The notes beneath the pieces are model-generated. The model worked only from the letters and a program-made list of their open reading frames with translations, had not been told where the DNA came from and did no database searches. Positions 6,214-13,378 of a stretch of 13,378 nucleotides of DNA are shown piece by piece. This DNA is from Candidatus Woesearchaeota archaeon (lineage in GTDB: Archaea; Nanobdellota; Nanobdellia; Woesearchaeales; UBA10200). The stretch spans positions 1 through 13,378 of the forward strand of contig JAGVZX010000028.1 of the NCBI GenBank assembly GCA_018302185.1. The letters are read 5' to 3'. Position 1 is the first letter of the stretch; the number at the start of each line of letters is the position of its first letter. The position numbers were made by a program, and so were the translations under genes.

Positions 6214-6477
6214 TTACTCAAGCTTTCGATTATATATATTACCTCTATTACCAATGACTCTGACTTTTAGAATTTTGCTTGCAAAATCCACTTCAATCAA
6301 TGCTCGATAATCTCCAATTCTAAGCTTGTAGACATCAGCGCCTTCATAATGCTCAAGATAATGAAAAGGATCGTCTGTGATGCTTTCTATCTTATGGATA
6401 ATCCTATTAGCAATACTAACAGGCAGTTTTTTAAGAAATTTTACAGGCTGATTGTTCCAACCTATGGTGTAAGTCAT
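6214..6477 (-). CDS. RelE/ParE-superfamily toxin
   Basis: An 87-residue protein with the RelE-type mRNA interferase layout: an N-terminal helical pair (PVKFLKKLPVSIANRIIHKIESI, 11-33), then the strands YKLRIGDYRALIEVD (50-64) and ILKVRVIGNRGNIYNRKLE (69-87). RelE-type toxins cleave mRNA in the ribosomal A site. The conserved arginines R53 and R58, R73 and the terminal Y82 are present, but the common GHR motif near the C-terminus reads GNR. Its ATG overlaps the antitoxin stop (ATGA at 6477-6474), so the two are translationally coupled. A chromosomal toxin-antitoxin role is inferred from family and gene pairing. Confidence 0.85.
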   Translation of the reverse strand: MTYTIGWNNQPVKFLKKLPVSIANRIIHKIESITDDPFHYLEHYEGADVYKLRIGDYRALIEVDFASKILKVRVIGNRGNIYNRKLE

Positions 6478-6671
6478 CTTCCCAGAATCAGTCTTTTGGC
6501 ATTTTCGTGGCTGATTAATTCTGAATCTGGCACTTTTCTGGATTCAGCAAGCTCTTTCTTTGCCCAGTCACTTAATTCATAATCTTCCTTAATCGCATTC
6601 TTTAAAAATTCTATATCACTTCTAATATGCACAAGTTCCTTATGTATTGTTTGTAAAGTTACATCAGCCAT
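6474..6671 (-). CDS. RelB-like antitoxin of archaeal type
   Basis: A small acidic protein of about 65 residues directly upstream of the RelE-type toxin, sharing ATGA with it. The N-terminal half (LQTIHKELVHIRSDIEFLKNAIKED) looks like a coiled coil; the C-terminal half ends in SELISHENAKRLILGR. This layout, coiled coil then a KLIS-x-ED-x-x-x-x-LG-like tail, is what I know of archaeal RelB-type antitoxins paired with RelE. The frame opens at a GTG (6680), but the ATG at 6671 has an AGGTG site 6 nt upstream that overlaps that GTG, so 6671 is the better start. An A/T-rich box near 6704-6714 could be the promoter. Such antitoxins normally wrap the toxin and may autorepress the operon. Confidence 0.75.
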   Translation of the reverse strand: MADVTLQTIHKELVHIRSDIEFLKNAIKEDYELSDWAKKELAESRKVPDSELISHENAKRLILGR

Positions 6672-6765
6672 ATGATTCACCTAGATATAGTAATGTAGGC
6701 AAGTTTAATAATTTATTGGTTTTGATGCAGAAAACATTAAATACCTCCTGTATAATATTCTGGCT

Positions 6766-8142
6766 ATGGCAAAAAATAAAGAAGGTGAAACCAAACAGAT
6801 TGATTCTCTTGATCATTCTCCAGGCGATAAGATAAAAATCACATCCACAGACGGTGTATTCGAAGGCGTCATGATCCCAGAGCCTGAGCTGCTTGATATG
6901 AATTCTATCATCTTAAAGCTAAGCACAGGATATAATATAGGGATTGATAAGAAAAAGATCAAAAAAGTAGAATTGCTTGAAAAATATAAAAAACCTTATT
7001 ACAAAAAACCATCTATCCAACAAAACACAATGCTTCCAACAGTCTCATTGTTCTCTCTAGGCGGCACAATCTCATCAAAAGTTGATTATACGACTGGAGG
7101 AGTCTCAGCTGATTATACTGCAGAAGATTTAATTGAGATGTGTCCTGAGCTTTCTAGCTATGCAAATTTCAAGGCGCAGAAAGTCATGAGCATACTTAGC
7201 GAGGATATTACAGTTAAAGATTGGCAAAGGATAGCAGAGATTGCAGCAAAGGAACTAAATTCAGGCATCCGTGGATTGATCCTTACTCAAGGCACAGATA
7301 CATTGCATTATTCTACTGCAGCATTAAGCTTTATGCTAAGAAATCTAAACAAGCCTGTGATTTTTACTGGTGCGCAAAGAAGCATTGACCGCGGCTCTTC
7401 TGATGCTTTTATGAACTTAGTTTGCGCAACTGTTGCAGCAAGCAAATTTGATGGAGCAGTTGTTGCTTCCTGCATGCACGCAACAAGCGATGATGAGCAT
7501 TGCATTCTTATTAGAGGCACAAAAGTTAGAAAGATGCATTCAAGCAGAAGAGATGCATTCAGGCCAATAAACGAGCTTCCACTAGCTAAAGTTTATACTG
7601 ACGGGAATATTGAAATTCTGAATGAAAATTATCCAAAGATAAGCGAGAAAAGTAAAAATGGTGTTGATAAAACTGATGGCTCTTCCAGCGAAGATGTAAT
7701 TGCAGATACTGCATTTGACGAGAAAGTTGCGTTGATAAAAGTCTATCCAGGATTCAACAAAGACGTAATAGATTTTTATTTAGACAAAGGCTATCATGGA
7801 TTAGTGATTGAAGGCACTGGATTTGGAAATGTCGCAACTTTGCATGAAAGTAATTCTTTACTGCTTGCCTTAAAGAGAGCAGCTGACGAAAAAGTTCCTG
7901 TTGTCATGACATCACAGACTATCTACGGCAGGACAAATCCTTATGTTTACACGACAATGAGAAAATTAAATATCGGCACAAAAGTCATCTATGCAGAGGA
8001 TATTTTGCCAGAAGTCGCTTACATCAAGTTAGGCTGGGTCTTGGGCCATACAAAGGATTATGATGAAGTCAAGAAGATGATGCTGACTAATGTTGCAGGA
8101 GAGATCTCTTCAAGGACTGAGCCAGAAGCGTTCTTGTATTGA
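6766..8142 (+). CDS. gatD: Glutamyl-tRNA(Gln) amidotransferase subunit D
   Basis: The asparaginase-like subunit of the archaeal GatDE complex. It hydrolyses glutamine (or asparagine) to supply ammonia for converting Glu-tRNA(Gln) to Gln-tRNA(Gln). Residues 18-75 form the N-terminal small barrel domain (GDKIKITSTDGVFEGVMIPEPE). The L-asparaginase I domain begins near 91. Catalytic elements are GGTI (99-102, T101), TQGTDT (174-179, T177 and D178) and the lysine in RGTKVRKMHSSRR (about 253). IEGTGFGN and TSQTIYGRTNPYVY are typical of the C-terminal lobe. Its 458 residues match the family. TTAAATACC about 27 nt before the ATG suggests a leaderless mRNA. Its partner gatE is 2.4 kb downstream on the same strand, separated by an MNT-HEPN module, a transporter and RNA element B. 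Confidence 0.96.
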   Translation: MAKNKEGETKQIDSLDHSPGDKIKITSTDGVFEGVMIPEPELLDMNSIILKLSTGYNIGIDKKKIKKVELLEKYKKPYYKKPSIQQNTMLPTVSLFSLGGTISSKVDYTTGGVSADYTAEDLIEMCPELSSYANFKAQKVMSILSEDITVKDWQRIAEIAAKELNSGIRGLILTQGTDTLHYSTAALSFMLRNLNKPVIFTGAQRSIDRGSSDAFMNLVCATVAASKFDGAVVASCMHATSDDEHCILIRGTKVRKMHSSRRDAFRPINELPLAKVYTDGNIEILNENYPKISEKSKNGVDKTDGSSSEDVIADTAFDEKVALIKVYPGFNKDVIDFYLDKGYHGLVIEGTGFGNVATLHESNSLLLALKRAADEKVPVVMTSQTIYGRTNPYVYTTMRKLNIGTKVIYAEDILPEVAYIKLGWVLGHTKDYDEVKKMMLTNVAGEISSRTEPEAFLY

Positions 8143-8177
8143 GAATGACCTTATCTATTAATAGGCTAATTTATAGA

Positions 8178-8191
8178 AACATTTATATAGA
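8178..8191 (+). promoter_or_regulatory. TATA box of the MNT-HEPN operon
   Basis: TTTATATA at 8182-8189, about 24-28 nt before a predicted start near 8211. That puts the palindrome at 8198-8215 across the transcription start. Confidence 0.5.
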
Positions 8192-8197
8192 ACTATG

Positions 8198-8215
8198 AGT
8201 TCCTATATGAGAACT
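8198..8215 (+). promoter_or_regulatory. Palindromic putative operator
   Basis: AGTTCCTATATGAGAACT is an 18-bp palindrome symmetric at 14 of 18 positions (AGTTC yy ATAT rr GAACT). A further half-site-like GTTCCTAT occurs at 8199-8206 and 8219-8226 as a direct repeat. It sits just after the TATA box and before a GGTGG ribosome site and the ATG at 8226. A dimeric winged-helix domain, such as the N-terminus of the protein encoded next, could bind it and repress its own operon. Confidence 0.6.
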
Positions 8216-8225
8216 GGTGGTTCCT

Positions 8226-8822
8226 ATGGTAATCTCAAACAAAGAAAGGGGAATTCTAATAGTATTGTTTAAGGATTTTGCTAGTCAATACAATGCAAGA
8301 AGCATAAGCAAATTAGCCTGTATGACACCAAGAGGCGCATTAAAAGCATTAAAAAATCTTGAGAACCAGAATTTTGTGGTTGGAAAGCCATTTGGAAAAG
8401 CAATACAATACAAGCTAAACTTTAATGCATTGACAAAAAAGACATTAGAGCTTTTATTGCTGGAAGAAGCTGAACTGAAATATAAGCGATGGCGAGAGGA
8501 ATTTAAGGATTTCAATGAAGCAGAGATAATAATCCTATTTGGCTCGGTATTAAGAAAAGAGGGCAAACACAATGATATAGATGTTGTATTTGTCTTCAAC
8601 AAGGAAAATTACAAACTTATTATGCACAAAGTTGATGAAAAGAATGAGATTTTGCCAAAGAAGATCCATGCTGTGATACAAACGCCTGCAGATCTTAGAG
8701 AGAATATAACTAAGAAAGATCCAGTCATAATAGATGCCATAAGGACAGGTATAGTGATGAAAGGTTATGAGAAATTAGTTGAACAAATATCTGAGGTGAT
8801 AGTAAATGCCGGAAGCCCTTAA
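8226..8822 (+). CDS. Winged-helix domain fused to minimal nucleotidyltransferase (MNT)
   Basis: A 198-residue two-domain protein. Residues 3-65 form a winged helix (SNKERGILIVLF..NARSISKLACMTPRGALKALKNLENQNFV), whose recognition helix lies near 35-47. Residues 98-160 are a minimal nucleotidyltransferase core with GSVLR (106-110) and DID (117-119), the metal-binding motif of the polymerase-beta fold. The downstream gene encodes a HEPN protein and overlaps by 17 nt, so this is the MNT half of an MNT-HEPN pair; in studied pairs the MNT protein neutralises the HEPN toxin by adenylylating it. Fusion to a DNA-binding domain suggests that the antitoxin also regulates the operon. The frame opens at a GTG (8217), but the ATG at 8226 follows a GGTGG site. 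Confidence 0.87.
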   Translation: MVISNKERGILIVLFKDFASQYNARSISKLACMTPRGALKALKNLENQNFVVGKPFGKAIQYKLNFNALTKKTLELLLLEEAELKYKRWREEFKDFNEAEIIILFGSVLRKEGKHNDIDVVFVFNKENYKLIMHKVDEKNEILPKKIHAVIQTPADLRENITKKDPVIIDAIRTGIVMKGYEKLVEQISEVIVNAGSP

Positions 8823-9324
8823 TCAGATCAGATGGTGCCTGAATAAAGCAAAAAAAGAGTTAGCTGAAAATAAAAAGCATCGCGGATTAGTAGAAATAAA
8901 GCCAGATCTGCAAAAAGCAGCTGCTCACCTTAAGAAAGCTATGCATAATTTTAGGGCAATAACCTATTTTGCCGAAGGTGGCTATAGTGACTGGTCAGCA
9001 AGCGCTGCATTCTATGTTATTTATCATTGTTTTCTTGCAATATTGGCAAAACATGGCTATGAGAGCAGAAACCAGGAATGCACTTTAGCAGTCATACAAT
9101 TTCTAAAAGAGGAAGCCAAAATAAAGTTAGAGAATAAGTTCATTGATACTCTAAATGTGCAGCTAGAGATTAAAGAAAAACATGAGCATACCATAATAGA
9201 GATGCGTGAAGATTACCAGTATGGCACCAAGACAGAAATGGAAAATAAAGAAAGGCTGGATAAGCTGTTAAAGATATGCAGTGAGATGGTAGAAGCAGCA
9301 AAAGAGATAATTTATAGGGTATAA
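8806..9324 (+). CDS. HEPN-domain protein, partner of the nucleotidyltransferase
   Basis: A 172-residue all-helical protein. Two long helices (LQKAAAHLKKAMHNFRAITYFAE, 35-57, and DWSASAAFYVIYHCFLAILAKHGYESRN, 62-89) and a late REDYQYG (134-140) match the HEPN fold of the HEPN/MNT two-gene systems. HEPN toxins are usually RNases with an R-x4-6-H motif. I find no such motif: after GYE the expected histidine is replaced by SRNQEC. It may therefore act by another route, use H74, or be a substrate-binding HEPN partner. Its ATG has a GAGGTGA site (8793-8799) inside the upstream gene and overlaps it by 17 nt, so they are coupled. The stop codon abuts that of the convergent transporter gene with no spacer. 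Confidence 0.82.
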   Translation: MPEALNQIRWCLNKAKKELAENKKHRGLVEIKPDLQKAAAHLKKAMHNFRAITYFAEGGYSDWSASAAFYVIYHCFLAILAKHGYESRNQECTLAVIQFLKEEAKIKLENKFIDTLNVQLEIKEKHEHTIIEMREDYQYGTKTEMENKERLDKLLKICSEMVEAAKEIIYRV

Positions 9325-10197
9325 TCAACCATAAAACGGCACAATCTTCCTGCTCGTCGTCACATACACGCCATACAAGATCAGCGCTGCGCCGATAATT
9401 GCAAAAGATGATGGGATTTCACCAAGAACAAATAATGCAAATATGCTTCCTGCCAACGGCTCCAACGAAGTCACGATAAATATCTTCTGCGCTTTTACTT
9501 TTCTTACTCCTTCCATGAATAGTATGAATGCAATCCCTGTGCAGATTATGCCGATGACAAGAAGTTTCCACCAATTTTCAACAATAACATTGCTTGATTT
9601 GATGTTAAGGAAGAATACAAACATGATCGCTATTATCAGATACTGCCAGAATGCAACATAATATCCAGATCTCTTTTTCAGGATAGGCTTTGCTGCCATT
9701 GCCATCCCAGAATATAGTAATCCTGAAGCGAGACCAAGTATATTGCCAAGTGTTTGGCTTGAATTGAATGAGAAATTTCTTGGGTCAATTATAAATATGA
9801 TTCCTGCAAGTGTTATTATGATGCCGACAATGGTCTCTTTCTTTATCTCTTCCTTAAAAAACAGTTTTGCAAATATCACTGACCATATAGGTGCAGTATA
9901 CAGCAGAAATATTGCATTTGAGACTGATGTTTTTAGGATAGATGCAAAATAGAAGAATAAAGCTAAGCCCTGGATAAAGCCGACTAAAAATGTCCTGAAA
10001 GGATATGCAAGATAGAGTTCTTTGAGGTTTTTTCTGAACAAGACAATTGCAAAGATAAATAATGTTGCAATACCTGCCCTGAAGAAAAGTATAGTGTAAA
10101 CATCCATGCTCTGGATCAGCTTGACAAATGTGCCAACTGTCCCAGCTAATAGAGAAAAAATAATCAGTTCCAGATAGCCTTTTTGCTCAGGTTGCAT
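9325..10197 (-). CDS. EamA/DMT-superfamily membrane transporter
   Basis: A 290-residue integral membrane protein with about ten transmembrane segments arranged as two EamA repeats (roughly 8-137 and 148-283). The first repeat has ILFFRAGIATLFIFAIVLF and FLLYTAPIWSVIFAKLFFKEEI; the second ends SLEPLAGSIFALFVLGEIPSSFAIIGAALILYGVY, the standard EamA signature with a conserved glutamate and proline. Members export or import metabolites such as amino acids, purines or sugars; the substrate cannot be told from sequence. The charged ends are short (MQPEQKGYLE at the start). The ATG at 10197 has no ribosome site. A TATA-like stretch at about 10213-10228 would give a near-leaderless transcript and also faces the other way towards RNA element B. 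Confidence 0.92.
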   Translation of the reverse strand: MQPEQKGYLELIIFSLLAGTVGTFVKLIQSMDVYTILFFRAGIATLFIFAIVLFRKNLKELYLAYPFRTFLVGFIQGLALFFYFASILKTSVSNAIFLLYTAPIWSVIFAKLFFKEEIKKETIVGIIITLAGIIFIIDPRNFSFNSSQTLGNILGLASGLLYSGMAMAAKPILKKRSGYYVAFWQYLIIAIMFVFFLNIKSSNVIVENWWKLLVIGIICTGIAFILFMEGVRKVKAQKIFIVTSLEPLAGSIFALFVLGEIPSSFAIIGAALILYGVYVTTSRKIVPFYG

Positions 10198-10244
10198 GAG
10201 AGCAGATAAAACATATTATATTAATAAAGTTATGTGTAATTAGG

Positions 10245-10478
10245 GTATTAGCTCAAAATTTGTGGCGACTGCCAAAATATGACGAACACAGATTTAATGA
10301 TCCATTTTAAGTTGCGACGGGATAACTTGAACCAGTAAGGTGGAAGTATTTATAACAAGCAACTAAGCTAGTGAACTTGCGCTTTAATTAGGTAAAGAGG
10401 AGGAGCAACTCTTTGAAAATCAAAGCGAGTGTTCGTCGGCAGTCGCCACTGCTTTTCGGTTAAAGGTAAACACATACT
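10245..10478 (+). ncRNA. Structured RNA element B (paralogue of element A)
   Basis: Most of the 341-nt gap between the transporter and gatE is one structured element. P1 is a perfect 12-bp helix (10262-10273 with 10438-10449) and P2 a perfect 9-bp helix (10281-10289 with 10429-10437). They abut on the 3' strand and are split by a 7-nt bulge on the 5' strand. P3 pairs AGTTGC (10310-10315) with GCAACT (10405-10410). Conserved blocks are GTTGCGACGGG (10311-10321), CTAGT (10368-10372), the 15-nt block ending GAGGAGGAGCAACT (10396-10410) and CACATACT (10471-10478). A CTTTGA/TCAAAG hairpin follows P3. Block spacings match element A to 1-2 nt while P1 and P2 share no sequence with it. A/T boxes at 10213-10228 could be the promoter. 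The 5' end is approximate. Confidence 0.8.
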
Positions 10479-10497
10479 GTAATAGGATACAACAGTT

Positions 10498-10509
10498 AAA
10501 TATATAAAC
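10498..10509 (+). promoter_or_regulatory. TATA box of gatE
   Basis: AAATATATAAAC at 10498-10509 lies about 35 nt before the gatE ATG (10539), predicting a leader of about 9 nt. It is downstream of RNA element B, so gatE probably has its own promoter rather than being read through from the RNA. Confidence 0.55.
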
Positions 10510-10538
10510 TTTGCAGAATAATCAATGCTTGAAAAAAG

Positions 10539-12455
10539 ATGAGTGGAAAAAAGAATAACAGCAATAAAGATGAAAAGAAATTAAATGCAGAAAATAGATC
10601 TGAATTAGATTACCCTAAGCTCGGCTTAAAATGCGGCATAGAGATCCATCAGCAGGTTGACACAAATAAATTATTCTGCTCTTGCTCTAGCGATCTTCGA
10701 GAAGAAACTCCTGACTACACTATCACAAGAAGATTACGTTCTGTAATAGGAGAGACAGGAGAGATAGACATTGCTGCATTGCAAGAACATAGAAAAGAAA
10801 AAAAGTACATCTATGAAGGATACAATGATTCTACTTGCCTTGTTGAGACAGATGAAGAACCTCCGCACAAGATTAACAAAGATGCATTGTATGTCGGATT
10901 GCAGGTTGCTCTCTTGATGAAAGCAAATATTGTTGATAAGATTCAAGTCATGAGAAAGACTGTTGTAGATGGCAGCAATACTTCTGGATTCCAAAGGACT
11001 TCTTTGCTTGCGATGAATGGTGCAATTGATACATCATTTGGAAAAGTAGGCATACCAAGCATCTGCTTAGAGGAAGATTCTTCAAGACCAATTACCCAAG
11101 ATTCTGCAAGCGTCACTTATAGGCTTGATAGATTAGGGATTCCTCTTGTGGAGATTGCAACTGATCCAGCTATTACACATCCTGACCAAGTAAGAGAAGT
11201 GGCTGAGTTTATAGGGATGGTGTTGCGCAGCACAGGAAAAGTCAAAAGAGGATTAGGCACCATTAGACAAGATGTCAACGTCTCAATTGCAGAAGGAAGA
11301 AGAGTTGAGATCAAAGGAGCGCAAGAGCTTAAGATGCTTGCAACTTTGGTTGAGTATGAAGCATTAAGGCAGAAAAATCTTGTTGAGATCAAAAAAGAAC
11401 TGCTCTCAAGGATAAAGCAGATGAGAGAACTTAGCAATGAAAAAATTAGTGTTACTGAGACGTTTAATAATGTAGAAAGCAATGTTATAAAAAACGCATT
11501 AAAAGATAAAAAGGGAGCTGTGCTTGCATTAAAGCTGCCTAAATTTGCTGGATTGATCGCTCGCGAGATTCAGCCAGGAAGAAGATTAGGCACAGAATTT
11601 TCTGATCGTGCAAAAGTCATTGCTGGAGTTGGAGGAATTTTCCACAGTGATGAGCTGCCTAAATATGGGATAGAGCAGGAGCATGTTGATAGAGTAAGAG
11701 AGATTCTCGGTTGCAAGGAGCAGGATGCATTTATCTTGGTTGCAGACAACGGCAAGAAAGCAGAGCTTGCTTTGGATGCTGTGTTTGAAAGAGCAATGCA
11801 GGCATTGAATGGAATTCCTGGAGAAGTAAGAAGAGCAAATGAAGATGGTACAACAACTTATATGAGGCCGATGCCTGGAGCTGCAAGATTGTATCCAGAG
11901 ACAGATGCTGTGCCGATAAGCTTAGATGAGAAATTTGTTGCTGAGATAAAGCTAAAACTTCCTGAGCTGCTTTTGGATAAATCAGATAGGTTTGAAGACA
12001 AGCATAAATTAGGCCATGACCTTGCAGTTGCAATAACTAAATCATCTAAACATGAGCTCTTTGAAAGGTTTGTTGAAAGATTTGAAAATCTGAAGCCTGC
12101 ATACCTAGCTGAGACTTTGCTTACTGCAGAAAAGCAAGTAAAAAAACAATTTATGAAAGAGGTTGTGCTGAAAGATGCGGATTTTGAAGAGCTGTTCATC
12201 TATCTGAACGCAGGAAAGATCGCAAAGGAAGTGATGCTTGAGATATTAAGCAAAACAAATGAGAAGCCATTGCAGGACGTCATAGTTGAGTATGAACTGA
12301 TGAGCGATGCAGAGCTTGAGAAAGAAGTCAAGCAGATAGTTTCTGAGAATAAAGGCCAGCCATTTAATGTTATAATCGGAAAAGTAATGTCGCAGCTGCG
12401 CGGCAAGGCAGACGGAAAGAAGATAGTGGAGAATGTGAAGAGGTTTGCTAAATAG
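10539..12455 (+). CDS. gatE: Glutamyl-tRNA(Gln) amidotransferase subunit E
   Basis: The tRNA-binding and kinase subunit of GatDE; it phosphorylates the glutamate on Glu-tRNA(Gln) and uses ammonia from GatD to make Gln-tRNA(Gln). The cradle domain begins at LGLKCGIEIHQQVDTNKLFCSCSS (28-51), with EEDSSRP (178-183), YRLDRLGIPLVEIATDP (194-210) and RGLGTIRQDVNVSI (237-250), all GatB/GatE signatures. An inserted AspRS-like GAD domain at about 320-440 (GLIAREIQPGRRLGTEFSDRAK, GGIFHSDELPKYGI) distinguishes GatE from bacterial GatB. The helical and YqeY-like tail ends VIIGKVMSQLRGKADG. The 638 residues match the family. The first 24 residues are a charged, poorly conserved leader. A TATA box about 35 nt upstream gives a very short leader. 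Confidence 0.97.
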   Translation: MSGKKNNSNKDEKKLNAENRSELDYPKLGLKCGIEIHQQVDTNKLFCSCSSDLREETPDYTITRRLRSVIGETGEIDIAALQEHRKEKKYIYEGYNDSTCLVETDEEPPHKINKDALYVGLQVALLMKANIVDKIQVMRKTVVDGSNTSGFQRTSLLAMNGAIDTSFGKVGIPSICLEEDSSRPITQDSASVTYRLDRLGIPLVEIATDPAITHPDQVREVAEFIGMVLRSTGKVKRGLGTIRQDVNVSIAEGRRVEIKGAQELKMLATLVEYEALRQKNLVEIKKELLSRIKQMRELSNEKISVTETFNNVESNVIKNALKDKKGAVLALKLPKFAGLIAREIQPGRRLGTEFSDRAKVIAGVGGIFHSDELPKYGIEQEHVDRVREILGCKEQDAFILVADNGKKAELALDAVFERAMQALNGIPGEVRRANEDGTTTYMRPMPGAARLYPETDAVPISLDEKFVAEIKLKLPELLLDKSDRFEDKHKLGHDLAVAITKSSKHELFERFVERFENLKPAYLAETLLTAEKQVKKQFMKEVVLKDADFEELFIYLNAGKIAKEVMLEILSKTNEKPLQDVIVEYELMSDAELEKEVKQIVSENKGQPFNVIIGKVMSQLRGKADGKKIVENVKRFAK

Positions 12456-12518
12456 CATTAAAGTATTCAATCTTGCCGAGAGTTATGATAAGAAAAAATT
12501 TAATAAAAATAAAAAAAC

Positions 12519-13313
12519 TTACGCTTCATCCAGCACACTTCTGAGCTCTTTGGTTTTCTCAGCAGCAATCCCTATCATCTGCTCGATTTCAGCCAAAGTT
12601 AATGCAATATCTCCGCCTTTCTGCATTGCGCAGATCTCCCCATTTTCCATGATTGCAACTGTCAGCCTTGCATCTATAACTTCTTCCTCTTCAGTTATTG
12701 GATCAACTAAGAATTTATCAGCAATCTTGCAAACGGTTATTGAGATAGGCAATCTCTGGATTGGAAGCTTTTCATCAGTAAGATTCTTATAATCTATTTT
12801 TTTGCCGTCTCTTGCCGGCATTCTTGCATTTTTCAATGCTGCCAAAGCTGCCAATGCAGCTGCATCAAACAGATTGCCTGCGTCATTTAATGTGCAGATA
12901 TCAATGCTTACTGTCCAGCAAAGCTCTCCTTTTTTTATGCAGAGTTTTGTGACATCAATTGCTTTAGATTCCCTGATTGCCCTGTCAACAACTCTGCTAA
13001 TCTCAATTGCCTGTATGCCTGGAGGCCCAGACTCAAAATCCGGATTGCTTAAAGGCAGTAATTCCGCGCCAACCATCAATCCCCCTGAATCAGGAGTATC
13101 CGGATATGGCTCGCCAAGTTCCATCTTTACTCCTGCCAGTACAATTGTCTCTCCTATCTGGACTCTTGCAGAGCCTTCTGCACTTTTTGAAATGTTATAT
13201 TCAATGGTAATTGGCTTTCTGTATTCTGTTAATCCGCGACCATCTAATCTTGCTGTCTTATTTAATAATTTTACGATGTGTTGTCTTGCTTGTTTTGCTG
13301 TCATTGTGATCAT
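12519..13313 (-). CDS. rrp42: Exosome subunit Rrp42 (RNase PH-like)
   Basis: A 264-residue RNase PH-fold protein. In the archaeal exosome, Rrp42 alternates with catalytic Rrp41 in a hexameric ring that degrades or tails RNA from the 3' end. Matching features are RLDGRGLTEYRKPITIEYNISKSAEGSARVQIGETIVLAGVK (22-63), GELLPLSNPDFESGPPG, EISRVVDRAIRESKAID (103-119) and DICTLNDAGNLFDAAALAALAAL. It lacks the catalytic signature of Rrp41, as expected of the structural partner, and still has the basic patch R107/R111 that lines the RNA path in studied exosomes. The ATG at 13313 overlaps the TGA of the upstream gene by ATGA and has a GGAG site 7 nt away. The rrp41-rrp42 order is the usual archaeal exosome operon. 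Confidence 0.96.
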   Translation of the reverse strand: MITMTAKQARQHIVKLLNKTARLDGRGLTEYRKPITIEYNISKSAEGSARVQIGETIVLAGVKMELGEPYPDTPDSGGLMVGAELLPLSNPDFESGPPGIQAIEISRVVDRAIRESKAIDVTKLCIKKGELCWTVSIDICTLNDAGNLFDAAALAALAALKNARMPARDGKKIDYKNLTDEKLPIQRLPISITVCKIADKFLVDPITEEEEVIDARLTVAIMENGEICAMQKGGDIALTLAEIEQMIGIAAEKTKELRSVLDEA

Positions 13314-13378
13314 TCCCCGTCTCCTGTGCTTTTATATTTATTAAGAGCTGCTTTCTGCACTTCATATATTTTCTTGCA
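13310..13378 (-). CDS. rrp41: C-terminal end of exosome subunit Rrp41 (cut by the window edge)
   Basis: The minus strand from 13378 is open for 22 codons and ends in TGA at 13312-13310: CKKIYEVQKAALNKYKSTGDGE. The string CKKIYE-x-Q-x-AL is the typical end of archaeal Rrp41, the catalytic RNase PH-like subunit of the exosome, and the stop overlaps the rrp42 start (ATGA). Both the position directly upstream of rrp42 and the residues agree. The rest of the gene, including the active site, lies outside the window. Confidence 0.85.
   Translation of the reverse strand, partial: CKKIYEVQKAALNKYKSTGDGE

Noticed and set aside
10413..10463. Possible 16-codon peptide starting TTG after the GAGGAGGAG block of element B
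   Set aside because: The spacing to the purine block would suit translation, but element A has no matching start codon or peptide, and the frame runs through the P1 and P2 helix strands, which are better explained by RNA structure.
3836..10478. Elements A and B as ends of a transposon or integron
   Set aside because: They are in the same orientation, have internal helices rather than matching ends, and no transposase, integrase or target duplication lies between or beside them.
11117..12199. Several minus-strand frames opposite gatE
   Set aside because: Low-complexity S/L-rich translations typical of antisense shadows; gatE is unambiguous.
1..13378. CRISPR array or restriction/defence island
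   Set aside because: No regularly spaced direct repeats and no Cas, restriction or methylase genes; only two small toxin-antitoxin-like pairs are present.

Overview
The window looks like a chromosome segment from an AT-rich archaeon, probably a DPANN-type lineage (Woesearchaeota/Pacearchaeota-like; this lineage guess is inference). Archaeal markers are GatD and GatE (the archaeal tRNA-dependent Gln-tRNA amidotransferase), the exosome pair Rrp41 (tail only) and Rrp42, archaeal TATA boxes about 25 nt before several starts, leaderless-type starts, and a probable intron-containing tRNA gene. Genes are short and tightly packed.

Layout. Positions 1-29: possible truncated N-terminus of a minus-strand gene. 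115-245: tRNA-like gene on the minus strand with a long insertion in its central region. 326-1578 (minus): RlmH-type methyltransferase followed by a circularly permuted YlqF/RbgA-type GTPase, both probably acting on ribosomes. 1609-2040: a structured element of about 200 nt, then a promoter. 2041-2277: a small one-pass membrane protein. 2322-3758 (minus): fold-III PLP decarboxylase of the LysA group. 3836-4060: structured RNA element A. 4084-6153 (minus): N-carbamoylputrescine amidase, then agmatine deiminase. Together with the decarboxylase these could form an arginine - agmatine - N-carbamoylputrescine - putrescine route. 6214-6671 (minus): RelB/RelE-type toxin-antitoxin pair. 6766-8142: GatD. 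8226-9324: a winged-helix/nucleotidyltransferase protein and a HEPN protein, an MNT-HEPN-type module with a palindrome at its promoter. 9325-10197 (minus): EamA transporter. 10245-10478: structured RNA element B. 10539-12455: GatE. 12519-13378 (minus): Rrp42 and the end of Rrp41.

The most notable observation is that elements A (3836-4060) and B (10245-10478) are two copies of what appears to be one structured RNA family. Their closing helices have the same layout but entirely different sequences (11+8 bp and 12+9 bp). Three unpaired or core blocks are nearly identical, and the spacings between blocks agree to within one or two nucleotides. That is the pattern expected of a conserved RNA fold with covariation. 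I do not recognise the family. An 18-nt stretch from the tail of element A occurs again alone at 1123-1140.
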